Below the pieces are notes generated by a model, which was not told the DNA's origin, did no database searches, and saw only the letters and a program-made list of their open reading frames with translations. A DNA stretch of 64,000 nt, taken from NCBI RefSeq assembly GCF_002813635.1, contig NZ_CP016382.1, positions 1,302,001 through 1,366,000 of the forward strand, written 5' to 3'. The DNA comes from Spiribacter roseus. GTDB lineage: Bacteria; Pseudomonadota; Gammaproteobacteria; Nitrococcales; Nitrococcaceae. Below, in pieces: positions 29,412 through 39,527 of this stretch; position 1 is the first letter of the stretch; each line of letters starts with the position of its first letter. The position numbers were made by a program, and so were the translations under genes.

Positions 29412-30523
29412 CAGTCCTCCACCAGCAGCCGCAGCATGCGGCGCAGCGGCTCCGCGGCGCCCCAAAGCAACTGATCCCCCACGGTGAAGGCCGACAGGTA
29501 GTCGTCCCCCATCGCCAGCTTGCGCAAGCGCCCCACCGGGATATCCAGACCGCCACTGACCGCTGCCGGCGTGAGCTGCTGCTGACTGGCGGCGGGCTCA
29601 TTGGGGACGACATGGACCCAGTCGTTGGCCTCGGCCAGGAGCGTTTCGATATCGGCCATCGGCACATCACGCCGCAGCTTGATGGTCAGGGCCTGGGCGT
29701 GTGAGCGCATGGCGCCGATCCTCACGCACAGGCCGTCGATGGGCAGCGGATTGGTCCGCCGGCCCAGGATCTTGTTGGTCTCGACCCCGGCTTTCCATTC
29801 CTCGCGGCTCTGACCGCTATCCATTGCCCGATCGATCCAGGGGATCAGGCTGCCGGCCAGCGGCACGCCGAACTGATCGGCGGGGTACTCGGCACTGCGA
29901 AGCGCCTCGCTGACGTCGCGGTCGATATCCAGAATAGCGCCCGCCGGATCGGCCAGCCGCGTGCCCGCCGCCGCGTGCAGATGCCCCATCTGCCGCAGCA
30001 GCTCGCGCATGTGCTGGGCGCCGGAGCCTGATGCCGCCTGATAGGTCATCGGCGAAATCCACTCCACCAGATCATGTTCCAGCAGCCCGCCAAGCGCCAT
30101 GAGCATGAGACTGACCGTGCAATTGCCCCCGACGAAGGTGCGCACACCGTCGCTCAGCCCCTGACGGATCACCCCGGCATTGACCGGATCGAGGACGATC
30201 ATGCTGTCCTCGGCCATGCGCAGGGTCGAGGCGGCATCGATCCAGTAGCCCTGCCAGCCGGTGCGGCGCAGATCGTCATAGACCGCGCCAGTGTAATCAC
30301 CGCCCTGACAGGTCACGATGATGTCCATCTCCGCGAGCGCCTCGATGGAATGGGCATCGCGCAGCGCCGGCACCGGCTTGCCGACATCCGGCCCCGGCTG
30401 TCCGGTCTGCGAAGTGGAAAAGAACACCGGCTCGATGTCGGCGAAGTCATTCTCGCGGCGCATGCGGTCCATGAGCACCGAGCCCACCATGCCGCGCCAT
30501 CCGATCAGCCCTACCTTGTTCAT
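29411..30523 (-). CDS. asd: Aspartate-semialdehyde dehydrogenase
   Basis: NADPH-dependent reduction of aspartyl phosphate, the branch point to lysine/diaminopimelate, threonine and methionine. The 370-residue protein has the Rossmann start [15 protein letters not shown] and the catalytic cysteine C135 in [11 protein letters not shown], the same position as in E. coli Asd. It belongs to the longer gammaproteobacterial Asd class. It lies 30 bases after leuB and overlaps fimV by one base. Confidence 0.98.
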   Translation of the reverse strand: MNKVGLIGWRGMVGSVLMDRMRRENDFADIEPVFFSTSQTGQPGPDVGKPVPALRDAHSIEALAEMDIIVTCQGGDYTGAVYDDLRRTGWQGYWIDAASTLRMAEDSMIVLDPVNAGVIRQGLSDGVRTFVGGNCTVSLMLMALGGLLEHDLVEWISPMTYQAASGSGAQHMRELLRQMGHLHAAAGTRLADPAGAILDIDRDVSEALRSAEYPADQFGVPLAGSLIPWIDRAMDSGQSREEWKAGVETNKILGRRTNPLPIDGLCVRIGAMRSHAQALTIKLRRDVPMADIETLLAEANDWVHVVPNEPAASQQQLTPAAVSGGLDIPVGRLRKLAMGDDYLSAFTVGDQLLWGAAEPLRRMLRLLVED

Positions 30524-30553
30524 GCATCCCCCAGAGAAAATTCGAATGAATCG

Positions 30554-31633
30554 CTATTGATAAAGCGCGTTGACCACGGCCTGACCCATGGTGCGGGTGT
30601 CGGCCGCCCGCGCCGGATCGGTGGCCAGATCGGCCGTGCGGTACCCGTCCGCCAGCACTCTGGCAACCGCCTGTTCGACGCGGTCCGCCAGCGCCGCCTC
30701 ATCAAGGCTGTGGCGCAGCATCATCGCCACCGACAGCAGCGTCGCCAGCGGATTGGCCAGGCCGCGACCCGCGATATCCGGCGCCGACCCGTGGACCGGC
30801 TCGTAGAGCCCGCGCCCGCCGTCATCCAGCGACGCCGACGGCAGCATGCCGATGGAGCCGGTCAGCATGGCGGCGCAGTCCGAGAGCACATCGCCGAACA
30901 GGTTGCCGGTGACGATGACATCGAACTGGTTGGGATCGCGCACCAGCTGCATGGCGGCATTGTCGACGTACATGTGACTGAGCTCGACCTGCGGGTAACG
31001 GGCGGCAAGGTCAGTCATCACCCCGCGCCAGAGCTCGCTCGACTCAAGCACATTGGCCTTGTCCACCGAGCACAGGCGTCCGCCACGGCGGGCCGCCGCC
31101 TGGAAGGCGGCATGACCGATCCGCTCGATTTCGTCGGCGCCGTAGACCAGGGTGTTGAAACCCTCCCGCACCCCGTCATCGCGGGTCCTGAGCCCGCGGG
31201 GCTGGCCGAAGTAGATACCACCGACGAGCTCGCGCACGATGAGGATATCCAGACCGGCAACCACGTCGGGCCGCAGCGACGAGGCCGCCGCCAGCTCCGG
31301 GAACAGCATGGCCGGGCGCAGATTGGCGAAAAGCCCCAGTGTCGAGCGGATCTTCAGCAGACCGGTCTCGGGACGCTGATCCCGCGGCCGATCATCCCAC
31401 TGTGGCCCGCCCACGGCCCCCAGCAGAATCGCATCGGCGGATTCCGCGAGCCGCCGCGTGGTGGCCGGGAATGGATCACCCTCGGCATCCACCGCGCAGC
31501 CGCCGAGGTGGGCGTATTCAAGCTCGGCATCCAGGCCGAAATCCGCACTCAGGGCCCTCAGCAGACGGTCGGCCTCGGCGACGATCTCGGGGCCGATGTG
31601 ATCGCCCGGGAGCAGCAGAATTCGATGCGTCAT
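30554..31633 (-). CDS. leuB: 3-isopropylmalate dehydrogenase
   Basis: NAD-dependent oxidative decarboxylation of 3-isopropylmalate, third step of leucine synthesis. The 359-residue product begins [16 protein letters not shown]. It contains the substrate-binding [13 protein letters not shown] loop, the [13 protein letters not shown] segment and the metal-site region ([13 protein letters not shown]), with [15 protein letters not shown] for NAD. It overlaps leuD by four bases. In this order the genes run leuC-leuD-leuB; leuA is not in the window. Confidence 0.98.
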   Translation of the reverse strand: MTHRILLLPGDHIGPEIVAEADRLLRALSADFGLDAELEYAHLGGCAVDAEGDPFPATTRRLAESADAILLGAVGGPQWDDRPRDQRPETGLLKIRSTLGLFANLRPAMLFPELAAASSLRPDVVAGLDILIVRELVGGIYFGQPRGLRTRDDGVREGFNTLVYGADEIERIGHAAFQAAARRGGRLCSVDKANVLESSELWRGVMTDLAARYPQVELSHMYVDNAAMQLVRDPNQFDVIVTGNLFGDVLSDCAAMLTGSIGMLPSASLDDGGRGLYEPVHGSAPDIAGRGLANPLATLLSVAMMLRHSLDEAALADRVEQAVARVLADGYRTADLATDPARAADTRTMGQAVVNALYQ

Positions 31634-32283
31634 GACGCCTCAATATCGCTGAACAGCCACGGCGTGACCATGCGCTGGCGCTGCTCATAGGCGTGGATGG
31701 CATCGGCGTGCTCAAGGGTGACGCCAATTTCATCCAGCCCCTCCACCAGCATGTGCTTGCGGTGCGGATCGATCTCGAAGGAGTGACGGGTTCCCTCCGG
31801 CGTCGCCACCCACTGGCCGGGCAGATCAACGGTCAGGGCATAGCCGGGCTGTTCCCAAGTCGCCTCGAACAGGCCCTGGACGGTCTCCTCGGGCAGGGTC
31901 AGCGGGAGAATGCCGTTCTTGGAGCAGTTGTTGTAGAAGATATCGGCAAAGCTGGGCGCGATCAGCACGCGAAAGCCGAAATCCGCAAGCGCCCACGGCG
32001 CGTGCTCGCGGGACGAGCCGCAGCCGAAGTTGGCCCGCGTCAGCAGGATGCTCGCCCCCTGGTAGCGCGGCTGGTTGAGGACGAAATCCCGGTTCAGCGG
32101 GCGATCACTGCAGTCCTGTCCCGGCTGTCCTTCGTCCAGATAACGCCATTCGTCGAACAGATTGGGACCGAACCCGGTGCGATGGATCGACTTCAGGAAC
32201 TGCTTGGGGATGATCGCATCGGTGTCCACGTTGGATCGGTCGAGGGGGGCGACAACCCCCTCGACGCGGGTCAATGGCTCCAT
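31630..32283 (-). CDS. leuD: 3-isopropylmalate dehydratase small subunit
   Basis: Swivel domain of the aconitase-type isomerase that interconverts 2- and 3-isopropylmalate, working as a heterodimer with LeuC. The 217-residue product has the [14 protein letters not shown] start and the substrate-contacting [13 protein letters not shown] motif. It begins three bases after leuC stops and overlaps leuB by four bases. Confidence 0.98.
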   Translation of the reverse strand: MEPLTRVEGVVAPLDRSNVDTDAIIPKQFLKSIHRTGFGPNLFDEWRYLDEGQPGQDCSDRPLNRDFVLNQPRYQGASILLTRANFGCGSSREHAPWALADFGFRVLIAPSFADIFYNNCSKNGILPLTLPEETVQGLFEATWEQPGYALTVDLPGQWVATPEGTRHSFEIDPHRKHMLVEGLDEIGVTLEHADAIHAYEQRQRMVTPWLFSDIEAS

Positions 32284-32286
32284 TGT

Positions 32287-33696
32287 CTAGTGCTCCAGCT
32301 CTCGGACGTCGACAAAATGACCGGCCACGGCGACCGCCGCTGCCATTTCGGGACTGACCAGATGGGTCCGGCCGCCACCGCCCTGGCGCCCCTCGAAATT
32401 GCGATTGGAGGTCGAGGCGCAACGCTCGCCGGGGCTCAGACGATCCGGGTTCATGCCCAGACACATCGAGCAGCCGGCGTCCCGCCATTCGAACCCGGCT
32501 TCCTTGAACACCTGATCCAGGCCCTCCTGCTCGGCCTGCCACTTAACCAGGCCGGATCCCGGCACCACCATCGCCTCGCGGATGCTCCGCGCCAGGCGCT
32601 TGCCGCGCAGGATGCGGGCCGCCGCGCGCAGATCCTCGATCCGGGCGTTGGTGCAGGAGCCGATGAAGATCTTCTCGGGACGGATCTCGCGCATCGGCGT
32701 CCCCGGCGTGAGGCCCATATACTCCAGCGCCCGCTGCATGCCGGCGCGCCGGGTCTCGTCGGGTTCGTCAGCCGGGTCGGGGACCACACCGTCCACCGAC
32801 ACCACCATTTCGGGCGACGTCCCCCACGAGACCTGGGGCTTGATCTCGGCGGCGTCCAGCGTGACTACCCGGTCGAACACCGCGTCCTCGTCGCTGACCA
32901 GCGTCCGCCAGTAGGCCTCCGCCTGCTCCCACATCCCGCCCGTCGGTGCATACGGCCGGCCGCGGACGTATTCAATCGTGGTGTCGTCCACCGCCACCAT
33001 GCCGCAGCGCGCACCGGCCTCGATGGACATATTGCAGATCGTCATGCGACCGGACATGGGCAGGGACCGAATGGCCTCGCCGCCGTACTCCACCGCATAA
33101 CCGGTGCCACCGGCGGTGCCGATCCTGCCAATGATCGCCAGCATGATGTCCTTGGCGGTCACGCCCGGGCCGGGCTGGCCGTCGACCCGGATGAGCATGC
33201 GCTTCGAGCGCGCCTGCACCACGGTCTGGGTGGCCAGTGCATGCTCCACCTCGGAGGTGCCGATACCGAACGCCAGCGCCCCGAGGGCGCCGTGGGTGGA
33301 GGTATGCGAGTCGCCGCAGACCACGGTCATGCCCGGCTGCGTCGCGCCCTGCTCGGGACCGATGATGTGCACGATCCCCTGGCGCCGGTCCATCAACCCG
33401 AACTGGGTGATGCCGTACTCGCGGCAGTTGCGGCTGAGGGTGTCCACCTGCAGCGCCGAGATCGGATCGGCGATGCCGCTGGCGCGCCCGGTGGTCGGGA
33501 CGTTGTGATCGACCACGGCCAGATTGGCATCGACCCGCCACAGCGGGCGGTCGGCCAGTCTCAGGCCCTCGAAGGCCTGAGGCGATGTCACCTCGTGCAC
33601 GAGCTGGCGATCGACATACAGCAGTGCCGTCCCGTCGCCGTTGTCGCGGACGACGTGGGCATCCCAGAGTTTGTCGTAGAGGGTTTTACCGCCCAT
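32287..33696 (-). CDS. leuC: 3-isopropylmalate dehydratase large subunit
   Basis: Aconitase-family subunit carrying a [4Fe-4S] cluster. The 469-residue product starts [16 protein letters not shown]. Cluster cysteines lie in [12 protein letters not shown] and in [10 protein letters not shown]. The catalytic/anion sites include [14 protein letters not shown] prefer the ATG at 33696 (AAGAGGA eight bases upstream) to one seven codons earlier. It is the first gene of the fifteen-gene co-directional block that ends at metZ. Confidence 0.97.
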   Translation of the reverse strand: MGGKTLYDKLWDAHVVRDNGDGTALLYVDRQLVHEVTSPQAFEGLRLADRPLWRVDANLAVVDHNVPTTGRASGIADPISALQVDTLSRNCREYGITQFGLMDRRQGIVHIIGPEQGATQPGMTVVCGDSHTSTHGALGALAFGIGTSEVEHALATQTVVQARSKRMLIRVDGQPGPGVTAKDIMLAIIGRIGTAGGTGYAVEYGGEAIRSLPMSGRMTICNMSIEAGARCGMVAVDDTTIEYVRGRPYAPTGGMWEQAEAYWRTLVSDEDAVFDRVVTLDAAEIKPQVSWGTSPEMVVSVDGVVPDPADEPDETRRAGMQRALEYMGLTPGTPMREIRPEKIFIGSCTNARIEDLRAAARILRGKRLARSIREAMVVPGSGLVKWQAEQEGLDQVFKEAGFEWRDAGCSMCLGMNPDRLSPGERCASTSNRNFEGRQGGGGRTHLVSPEMAAAVAVAGHFVDVRELEH

Positions 33697-33741
33697 GAGA
33701 TCCTCTTGTCCGGCCATTCGGATTGGTCATATTCCAGCAAT

Positions 33742-33747
33742 AGTATA
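33742..33747 (-). promoter_or_regulatory. Possible -10 element upstream of leuC
   Basis: TATACT on the minus strand (33747-33742), 45 bases ahead of the leuC start, matches the -10 consensus in five of six positions. It lies in the 70-base gap after the MFS gene. No good -35 stands 16-18 bases before it, so an activator or another promoter may be needed. The gap has no room for a leucine-rich leader peptide and attenuator. Confidence 0.3.
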
Positions 33748-33766
33748 CGCCGGCGGCCAGCGGCGG

Positions 33767-34870
33767 TTAAGCGCGCGCCGCATACAGCCGGTCGCGGGCC
33801 GGTACAACGCTGAACGCGACCATCGACGCGACCGCCGCCAGCCCCGCGGCCAGATAGAACGTCTGCGCTCCACCGGCGCTGTCCCACAGGCTGCCCGCCA
33901 CGAAACTCCCCAGTGACACCCCGGCGCCGAAGGTCATGCTGCTGTACAGGGCCTGGCCGCGGCCCTGCAGCCCCCCGGTGAAGTAGCGGTGGATCAACGA
34001 GATCGCCGCGGCGTGATAGACGCCATAGGTGGCGGCATGCAGCAGCTGGGCGAACCCCTGGGTGGCGGCCACTTCGGGAAACCGCGCCACCAGCAGCCAG
34101 CGCACCACGCCCAGCAGCATTGCCACGGTCAGCAGCCGGCGGGGTCCGAAGCGCGGCAGCCAGCGGGGCATGAGCAGGAACACGCCGATCTCGGCGATCA
34201 GCCCGATGGACCAGAGCAGCCCGATGGCCGTCGCGCTGTAACCATGGGATTGTAGATAGATGCTGTAGAACGCGTAGAACGGTCCGTGGCTCGCCTGCAG
34301 CAGAAAGCAGGCGATCAGCAGCCCGAACACCTGGGGCTGGCGCAGCACGGCGAGCAGCCCCTGACCATCGGCCGAGTCACTGGCCTGTCCGGCCTGGGGC
34401 ACGCTGAGGCTGACCAGGCTGAGCGCGGCGAACAGCCCGACCAATACCACCGGGACGACGCCCACGCCCACCCGGTCGATGCCCTCGCCCACCACCAGCA
34501 CCGAGGCCATGAACCCGACCGTGCCCCAGAGCCGGATCCGTGGATAGCGATGGGTCTGACCGGTCAGGTGGTTCATCGTGTTGGCTTCAAACTGGGGCAT
34601 GGCGGCATGCCAGAAAAAACTGAACGCGATCATCACGGCGGCCATCGCGGCAAACGAGCCGCCGGCCGCGAACACCCCCGAAAAGCAGATCAGCGCGCCG
34701 ATGCTGGCCAGCCGGATGACACGGATGCGGTGACCGGTATGGTCCGCCACCCAGCCCCAGAGGTTGGGGGCGATGATCTTGGTGCCGTGCATCAGCGCGA
34801 TCAGGGTGCCGATGGCGGCCGCATCAAACCCCTGGGCCTTCAGGTAGGGCCCCCAGTAGGGGGAGAGCAC
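33767..34870 (-). CDS. MFS transporter (HcaT/MFS_1-like); true start unclear
   Basis: Twelve-helix major facilitator protein of at least 367 residues, resembling the phenylpropionate-permease-like (MFS_1_like) group; substrate unknown. The only canonical in-frame start is the GTG at 34870, read as MLSPYWGPYLK. The frame stays open 25 codons further out, to the aroC stop TAA at 34948-34946, which is in the same frame. Those codons encode RLSAFYLAFFGVLGV ahead of LSPYW, which looks like the normal first membrane helix. A GTG start would cut that helix. A non-standard start (CTG at 34909, ATC at 34915 or 34942) coupled to aroC termination is possible. No ATG, GTG or TTG exists in the extra part. 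Confidence 0.85.
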   Translation of the reverse strand: MLSPYWGPYLKAQGFDAAAIGTLIALMHGTKIIAPNLWGWVADHTGHRIRVIRLASIGALICFSGVFAAGGSFAAMAAVMIAFSFFWHAAMPQFEANTMNHLTGQTHRYPRIRLWGTVGFMASVLVVGEGIDRVGVGVVPVVLVGLFAALSLVSLSVPQAGQASDSADGQGLLAVLRQPQVFGLLIACFLLQASHGPFYAFYSIYLQSHGYSATAIGLLWSIGLIAEIGVFLLMPRWLPRFGPRRLLTVAMLLGVVRWLLVARFPEVAATQGFAQLLHAATYGVYHAAAISLIHRYFTGGLQGRGQALYSSMTFGAGVSLGSFVAGSLWDSAGGAQTFYLAAGLAAVASMVAFSVVPARDRLYAARA

Positions 34871-34945
34871 CCCGAGGACTCCGAAGAAGGCGAGATAGAA
34901 GGCCGACAGCCGGATGGCCGGTACCGCAGGAAGACCGCCGATGGC

Positions 34946-36049
34946 TTAACCGCCTGGCTGTGCGGGGATGACCGGCGTCCCCGAGTCGACATCGGCATTC
35001 TGGCCGCGATGGCGCAGATAGTGATCCATCAGCACCAGCGCCAGCATGGCCTCGGCAATCGGCGTTGCACGGATCCCCACACACGGGTCATGGCGGCCGG
35101 TGGTCACCACCTCCTGCGGTTGGCCGTGGATGTCCACCGACTGACCGGGGAGGCGGATGCTCGAGGTGGGCTTGAGCGCCATGCGCGCCACCACATCCTG
35201 ACCCGTGGAAATCCCCCCCAGCGTGCCGCCGGCGTGATTCGACAGGAATCCTTCAGGGGTCATTTCGTCGCGATGCTCGGTGCCTTTCTGGGCGGCACTC
35301 GCGAAGCCGTCCCCGATTTCCACCCCGCGCACCGCATTGATGCTCATGAGCGCATGGGCGATATCGGCATCGAGCCGATCGAAGACCGGCTCGCCAAGGC
35401 CCGGTGGCACATTGCGGGCCAGCACGCCCACCGACGCCCCCACTGAGTCGCCGGACTTGCGCAGATCATCCATATACGCCTCGAGCTCGGGCAGGCGCCC
35501 CGGCTCGCCGCAGAAGAACGGATTGTCATCCACGCTTGCCCAGTCCTCGAGGGACAGCTCGATCGAGCCGAGCTGGCTGAGCCAGCCGCGGATCTCGATG
35601 CCCAGACGGGCATGGAGGTAACGCCGGGCGATGGCGCCGGCGGCCACCCGCACCGCGGTTTCACGGGCCGACGAGCGACCCCCGCCGCGGTAGTCGCGGA
35701 TCCCGTATTTCTGCCAGTAAGTGTAATCGGCATGCCCGGGGCGGAACAGCTCGCTGATCGCCGAGTAATCCTTCGAGCGCTGGTCCATATTCTCGATCAG
35801 CAGGCCGATGGGCGCACCGGTGGTGCGGCCCTCGAACACACCCGAGAGGATGCGGACCTCATCGCCCTCACGGCGCTGGGAGGTATGCCGCGAGGTGCCC
35901 GGCTTACGCCGGTCAAGATCACGCTGAAGGTCGGATTCATCGATGGCAAGCCCGGGTGGGCAGCCGTCAATGACCGCCCCCAGGGCGGGCCCATGGCTTT
36001 CGCCGAAGGTGGTGACCGTGAACAGTCGGCCAAAGGTATTTCCGGACAT
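34946..36049 (-). CDS. aroC: Chorismate synthase
   Basis: Reduced-FMN-dependent lyase that makes chorismate, the last shikimate-pathway step. The 367-residue protein has the signatures [18 protein letters not shown] (about 14-31), the central [19 protein letters not shown] and the C-terminal [16 protein letters not shown]. It starts five bases after prmB. Its TAA stop stands in the same frame as the following MFS transporter, a notable junction. Confidence 0.98.
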   Translation of the reverse strand: MSGNTFGRLFTVTTFGESHGPALGAVIDGCPPGLAIDESDLQRDLDRRKPGTSRHTSQRREGDEVRILSGVFEGRTTGAPIGLLIENMDQRSKDYSAISELFRPGHADYTYWQKYGIRDYRGGGRSSARETAVRVAAGAIARRYLHARLGIEIRGWLSQLGSIELSLEDWASVDDNPFFCGEPGRLPELEAYMDDLRKSGDSVGASVGVLARNVPPGLGEPVFDRLDADIAHALMSINAVRGVEIGDGFASAAQKGTEHRDEMTPEGFLSNHAGGTLGGISTGQDVVARMALKPTSSIRLPGQSVDIHGQPQEVVTTGRHDPCVGIRATPIAEAMLALVLMDHYLRHRGQNADVDSGTPVIPAQPGG

Positions 36050-36054
36050 GGGAG

Positions 36055-36993
36055 TCAGTCGTCTCCGTTCAGTCGTGGGATTTCGCCGGCCGCGGCCGCC
36101 GCTCGCAGGGTATCGGCGTCGACCATGAAAACGCCCTCTCCGCCGCGCTCGAACTCGAGCCAGGTAACCGGCAGACGGGGGAAGGCGGCTTCAAAGGCCG
36201 CAGCGCCGTGCCCTACCTCGGCGATCAGCACGCCGTGGTCGGTCAGTCGTTGCGCGGCCTGGGGCAACAGTCGGCGGACAGCATCCAGGCCATCCTCGCC
36301 CGCCGCGAGCGCATCGCGCGGTTCATGCCGGTATTCCGGCGGCAGCGCGGCCATCGCCGGCGCATCGACGTAGGGCGGATTACTGACGATCAGATCCAGC
36401 AGCGGCTCGCTGGGGATGGCGTCCAGCAGATCCGACGCCTGCGCCCGGACCCGATCACCAACGCCGTAGCGCTCGGCATTGCGCGCCGTCCAGTTCAGCG
36501 CCGCCGGTGAGCAGTCCAGCGCATCGACCTGCACCGACGGCAACGCCAGGGCCGTGGCGATGGCAATACAGCCGCTCCCCGTGCCGACATCGGCGATGCG
36601 CCGCAGCCGCGCCGGATCCACCCACGGGGCAAAGCCTGATTCGATCAGCTCGGCAATGGGCGAGCGCGGAATCAGCACCTGCTCATCGACCCCAAAGACC
36701 AGTCCGCAGAACCACGCTTCGCCAAGAATATAGGGGACGGGACGGCGCTGGTGGACGCGCTCGTCGATGCGGGCAAACAACCGCTCGCGCTCGTCACCCG
36801 TGAGCGCGCCGTCAAAATACAGCGCCGGGAGATCCGCCGGCAGGCTGAGGCTGCCCAGCACCAGCGCGGCGGCTTCATCAATGGCGTTGTCGGTGCCGTG
36901 GCCGTAATGCACGCCTGCCGCCTGAAAACGGCTGGCCGCCCAGCGCACGAAATCGCCCACGGTGCGCAGCGGATCGGTTGACGATGATTCCAT
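36055..36993 (-). CDS. prmB: Ribosomal protein L3 N5-glutamine methyltransferase PrmB
   Basis: Methylates a glutamine of ribosomal protein L3. The 312-residue protein has the SAM-binding motif [12 protein letters not shown] near residue 137 and the catalytic glutamine-methyltransferase motif [10 protein letters not shown] near 206. The sequence [14 protein letters not shown] distinguishes the HemK/PrmB group. Adjacency to aroC is the E. coli prmB-aroC arrangement and supports PrmB rather than PrmC. It is divergent from the SCO1-like gene across 62 bases. Confidence 0.94.
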   Translation of the reverse strand: MESSSTDPLRTVGDFVRWAASRFQAAGVHYGHGTDNAIDEAAALVLGSLSLPADLPALYFDGALTGDERERLFARIDERVHQRRPVPYILGEAWFCGLVFGVDEQVLIPRSPIAELIESGFAPWVDPARLRRIADVGTGSGCIAIATALALPSVQVDALDCSPAALNWTARNAERYGVGDRVRAQASDLLDAIPSEPLLDLIVSNPPYVDAPAMAALPPEYRHEPRDALAAGEDGLDAVRRLLPQAAQRLTDHGVLIAEVGHGAAAFEAAFPRLPVTWLEFERGGEGVFMVDADTLRAAAAAGEIPRLNGDD

Positions 36994-37055
36994 AGCGGGC
37001 AGTTTATCAGGCTCGCCGGGTCATGACCGCCGCCGGAAAGTGGCATAATACACCG

Positions 37056-37715
37056 ATGATGAACGTATCCCCGATCCGACTGGCACTGGGTGTGGCGCTG
37101 GCAACGGCATTGATCGCCGGCGCGCTCACGGCCCTGTGGCCGTCCGATGCGCCGCCCGAGCGGTTGGACCCGGATGAGGCGGTGGGCACGGTACTGCCTG
37201 AGGCCCGCGACCTGCCGGCCGTGACACTGACCGATCACGACGGTGGGGACTGGACCGCGTCGGATTTCGAGGGGCGCTGGCAGTACCTGTTCTTCGGCTT
37301 CACCCACTGCCCCGACGTCTGCCCGATGACCCTGGCAACCCTCGCGGGTGCCCTCGAGCGTCTGGAACAGGCGGACGTCGAGCGCCTGCCCGGCGTTGTC
37401 TTCGTCAGCGTCGACCCGCAGCGCGATACGCCGGCGGCCATGGAGACCTATGTCGAGCACTTCAGCGACGACTTCATCGGGGTGACCGGTCAACGTGATG
37501 CCATCGACCGGCTGACCTCGGCACTGGGCATCAGCTACACCCTGCACGAGCCCGACAGTGAGGGCGACTACGCGGTCGATCACAGCGCCGCCATCCTGCT
37601 GATCGATCCGCAGGGTCGGCTGCGGGCGCTCTGGCAGCCCCCCCATGGCCGCGATGTGCTGGCCGACGAGTTCCGGCGGATCCGCGGGCAGTATCCATCG
37701 GAGGGCCGCTCATGA
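37056..37715 (+). CDS. SCO1/SenC family copper chaperone-like protein
   Basis: A 219-residue thioredoxin-fold protein anchored by one N-terminal membrane segment (IRLALGVALATALIAGALTA). It has the copper/redox motif THCPDVCPMT (CxxxC) and the conserved distal histidine in VDHSAAILLID. Homologues help load the CuA site of cytochrome c oxidase or act in thiol redox control; no oxidase genes are nearby to decide. I start it at the ATG at 37056, with another ATG next to it. It overlaps psd by four bases (ATGA). Confidence 0.93.
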   Translation: MMNVSPIRLALGVALATALIAGALTALWPSDAPPERLDPDEAVGTVLPEARDLPAVTLTDHDGGDWTASDFEGRWQYLFFGFTHCPDVCPMTLATLAGALERLEQADVERLPGVVFVSVDPQRDTPAAMETYVEHFSDDFIGVTGQRDAIDRLTSALGISYTLHEPDSEGDYAVDHSAAILLIDPQGRLRALWQPPHGRDVLADEFRRIRGQYPSEGRS

Positions 37716-38614
37716 TGGGGCGATTGTTCAGCTTGATCGTCGCGCTGCTGCCCCAGCATCGACTCTCGCGGGTGGTTCATGGGCTTGCCCGCTGGCGCTG
37801 GCGGCCGTGGAAGAACGAGCTCATCCGGCTTTTCACCCGGATCTACGGCGTTGACTGCGGCGAGGCGGCGGCCAGCGAGCCCAACGCCTATGTAAGCTTC
37901 AATGCCTTCTTCACCCGGCCGCTGGCGCCCGGGGCCCGGCCCCTCGCCGAAGGCGAAAACCGGATCGTCAGCCCCGTGGACGGTGTCATCAGCCAGCATG
38001 GCCCGATCAGCGACGGGCGGCTGATCCAGGCCAAGCGCCAGGACTACAGCGTTGATGACCTGCTGGGCGGCGACCCGCAGCTTGCCGGGCCGTTCCGCCA
38101 CGGCCACTTTGCCACCCTCTATCTTTCGCCGCGGGACTATCATCGCGTCCACATGCCGATGACCGGATCGCTGCAGCGGATGCTGCATATCCCGGGGCGG
38201 CTGTTCGGGGTATCGCCGCCGCTGGTCCGACACGTCTCCCGGCTGTTCGCCCGCAACGAGCGGGTGGTGACCCTGTTCGACACCGCCGCGGGGCCGATGG
38301 CCATGGTCCTCGTCGGCGCCATCGGTGTTGGCAGCATCGAGACCCTCTGGAGCGGCGAGGTGACCCCGCCCCGGGGGCAGCGCATCCGCAGCTGGGACTT
38401 TCGACATTACCCGCTGACCCTCGAGGCGGGCGCCGAGATGGGGCGTTTCAATTTGGGGTCGACGGTAATCCTGCTGTTGGCCGACCCGGACGTGCGGTGG
38501 TCCCCGACCATCGGCCTCGAGCAGCCGCTGCGGATGGGTCAGGCGCTGGCGGAAACCCGCGCGGCCGAAGACTCAGGCGCGGGTCCAGGGGAAGGCGATC
38601 ACCTCCGCGATTGA
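37712..38614 (+). CDS. psd: Phosphatidylserine decarboxylase proenzyme
   Basis: Makes phosphatidylethanolamine. The 300-residue proenzyme self-cleaves at FNLGS-T (L-G-S250-T) to give a pyruvoyl-bearing alpha chain. The catalytic aspartate D90 (SPVDGV) and histidine H147 (HRVHMP) sit at the E. coli numbering. It is inner-membrane associated. Translation is coupled to the SCO1-like gene by an ATGA overlap. The 3' end overlaps the convergent epmA by 42 bases, so its last 14 codons are antisense to epmA. Confidence 0.97.
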   Translation: MMGRLFSLIVALLPQHRLSRVVHGLARWRWRPWKNELIRLFTRIYGVDCGEAAASEPNAYVSFNAFFTRPLAPGARPLAEGENRIVSPVDGVISQHGPISDGRLIQAKRQDYSVDDLLGGDPQLAGPFRHGHFATLYLSPRDYHRVHMPMTGSLQRMLHIPGRLFGVSPPLVRHVSRLFARNERVVTLFDTAAGPMAMVLVGAIGVGSIETLWSGEVTPPRGQRIRSWDFRHYPLTLEAGAEMGRFNLGSTVILLLADPDVRWSPTIGLEQPLRMGQALAETRAAEDSGAGPGEGDHLRD

Positions 38615-39520
38615 CTCGGCGCCAGCGGCACGGGCGAACATCCGGTCCAGGCCCACGGCAACGCCGGCACAATCCGGCATTCCGGCGGTCATTGCCGCGA
38701 GCAGTCGCTCATCAATGGCCATGACTGGCTGACCACGGGCCCGGCGCACCGCCTGATCGGCCTCAAAACGCTCACGCAGCGCCCGCGCATCGGTCAATTC
38801 CCGAAACCCGTTGGCCATTTCCACGCCCCCGATGAACAGCTCAAATCGCTCCGCGAGCCGGGAATCCGCGGGATCGAGCCGCGCGAGGACAGCCTGATCG
38901 GCGGGGTAGTGCGTGACAAAGCACCGCACCGGCAACTGTGGGGCGACCACCTGGCTGAACAGCCAGTCGAGCAGAACCCGATGGTCGGTGCCCGAAGGCA
39001 GTGGACAGGCGGCCGGCCGGGTCCGGGCGGCGGCGGTCAACTGATCGATGGATGCAGTCAGCGGATCCGGCAGACCGGCCGCCTCGAAGGCCGCCTGGTA
39101 AGTGTATCGCCGGATCGGAGCGGGCCCGAGCAGGCAATCGGTCAGCGCCGTGAGCTCGTCCATGAGGTCGTCGGCGCTGTAGCCCAGGCGATACCACTCG
39201 AGCAGTGTGAACTCGGGGTTATGCCAGCGCCCCAGCTCCCCCGCCCGAAATGCCGGAGTAATCTGATAGCAGTCCCCCAGGCCGGCGGCGATCAGGCGCT
39301 TCATCGCGTACTCGGGCGAGGACTGCAGCCAGTATCCGCTGGCCGACTCCTGCAGGCAGTCGATGGCGGGATCGGTGACCCCGGTGGCGGCGAGCAGCGG
39401 GGTGTCGACCTCGATGACGCCGCGCTGGTCAAAGAAGCGGCGCAGCCGCGCCCGCCACCCGGCGCGCTGGCGCAACGCCTGGAGCGAGGCGCTGGGCCGC
39501 CAGTCCGCCCCCGCGACCAA
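38573..39520 (-). CDS. epmA: EF-P lysine(34) ligase EpmA (PoxA/GenX)
   Basis: Class II lysyl-tRNA-synthetase-like enzyme without an anticodon-binding domain; it attaches beta-lysine to EF-P. The 315-residue product has motif 1 (RRFFDQRGVIEVDTPLL), motif 2 (AFRAGELGRWHNPEFTLLEWYR) and motif 3 (AGVAVGLDRMF). No ATG fits the conserved start. A TTG at 39520, seven bases after the efp stop and preceded by AAGGAC, gives a normal N-terminus (LVAGADWRPSASLQALRQRA). It therefore appears coupled to efp, its own substrate. Longer upstream frames run through efp and are spurious. Confidence 0.93.
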   Translation of the reverse strand: MVAGADWRPSASLQALRQRAGWRARLRRFFDQRGVIEVDTPLLAATGVTDPAIDCLQESASGYWLQSSPEYAMKRLIAAGLGDCYQITPAFRAGELGRWHNPEFTLLEWYRLGYSADDLMDELTALTDCLLGPAPIRRYTYQAAFEAAGLPDPLTASIDQLTAAARTRPAACPLPSGTDHRVLLDWLFSQVVAPQLPVRCFVTHYPADQAVLARLDPADSRLAERFELFIGGVEMANGFRELTDARALRERFEADQAVRRARGQPVMAIDERLLAAMTAGMPDCAGVAVGLDRMFARAAGAESIAEVIAFPWTRA

Positions 39521-39527
39521 GGGGCGG

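Noticed and set aside
30074-33813. Plus-strand open frames of 538 and 706 codons opposite asd/leuB and leuD/leuC
   Set aside because: They mirror the codon structure of genuine leucine genes. The translations are low-complexity His/Arg/Gly sequences without domains, starts or ribosome binding sites.
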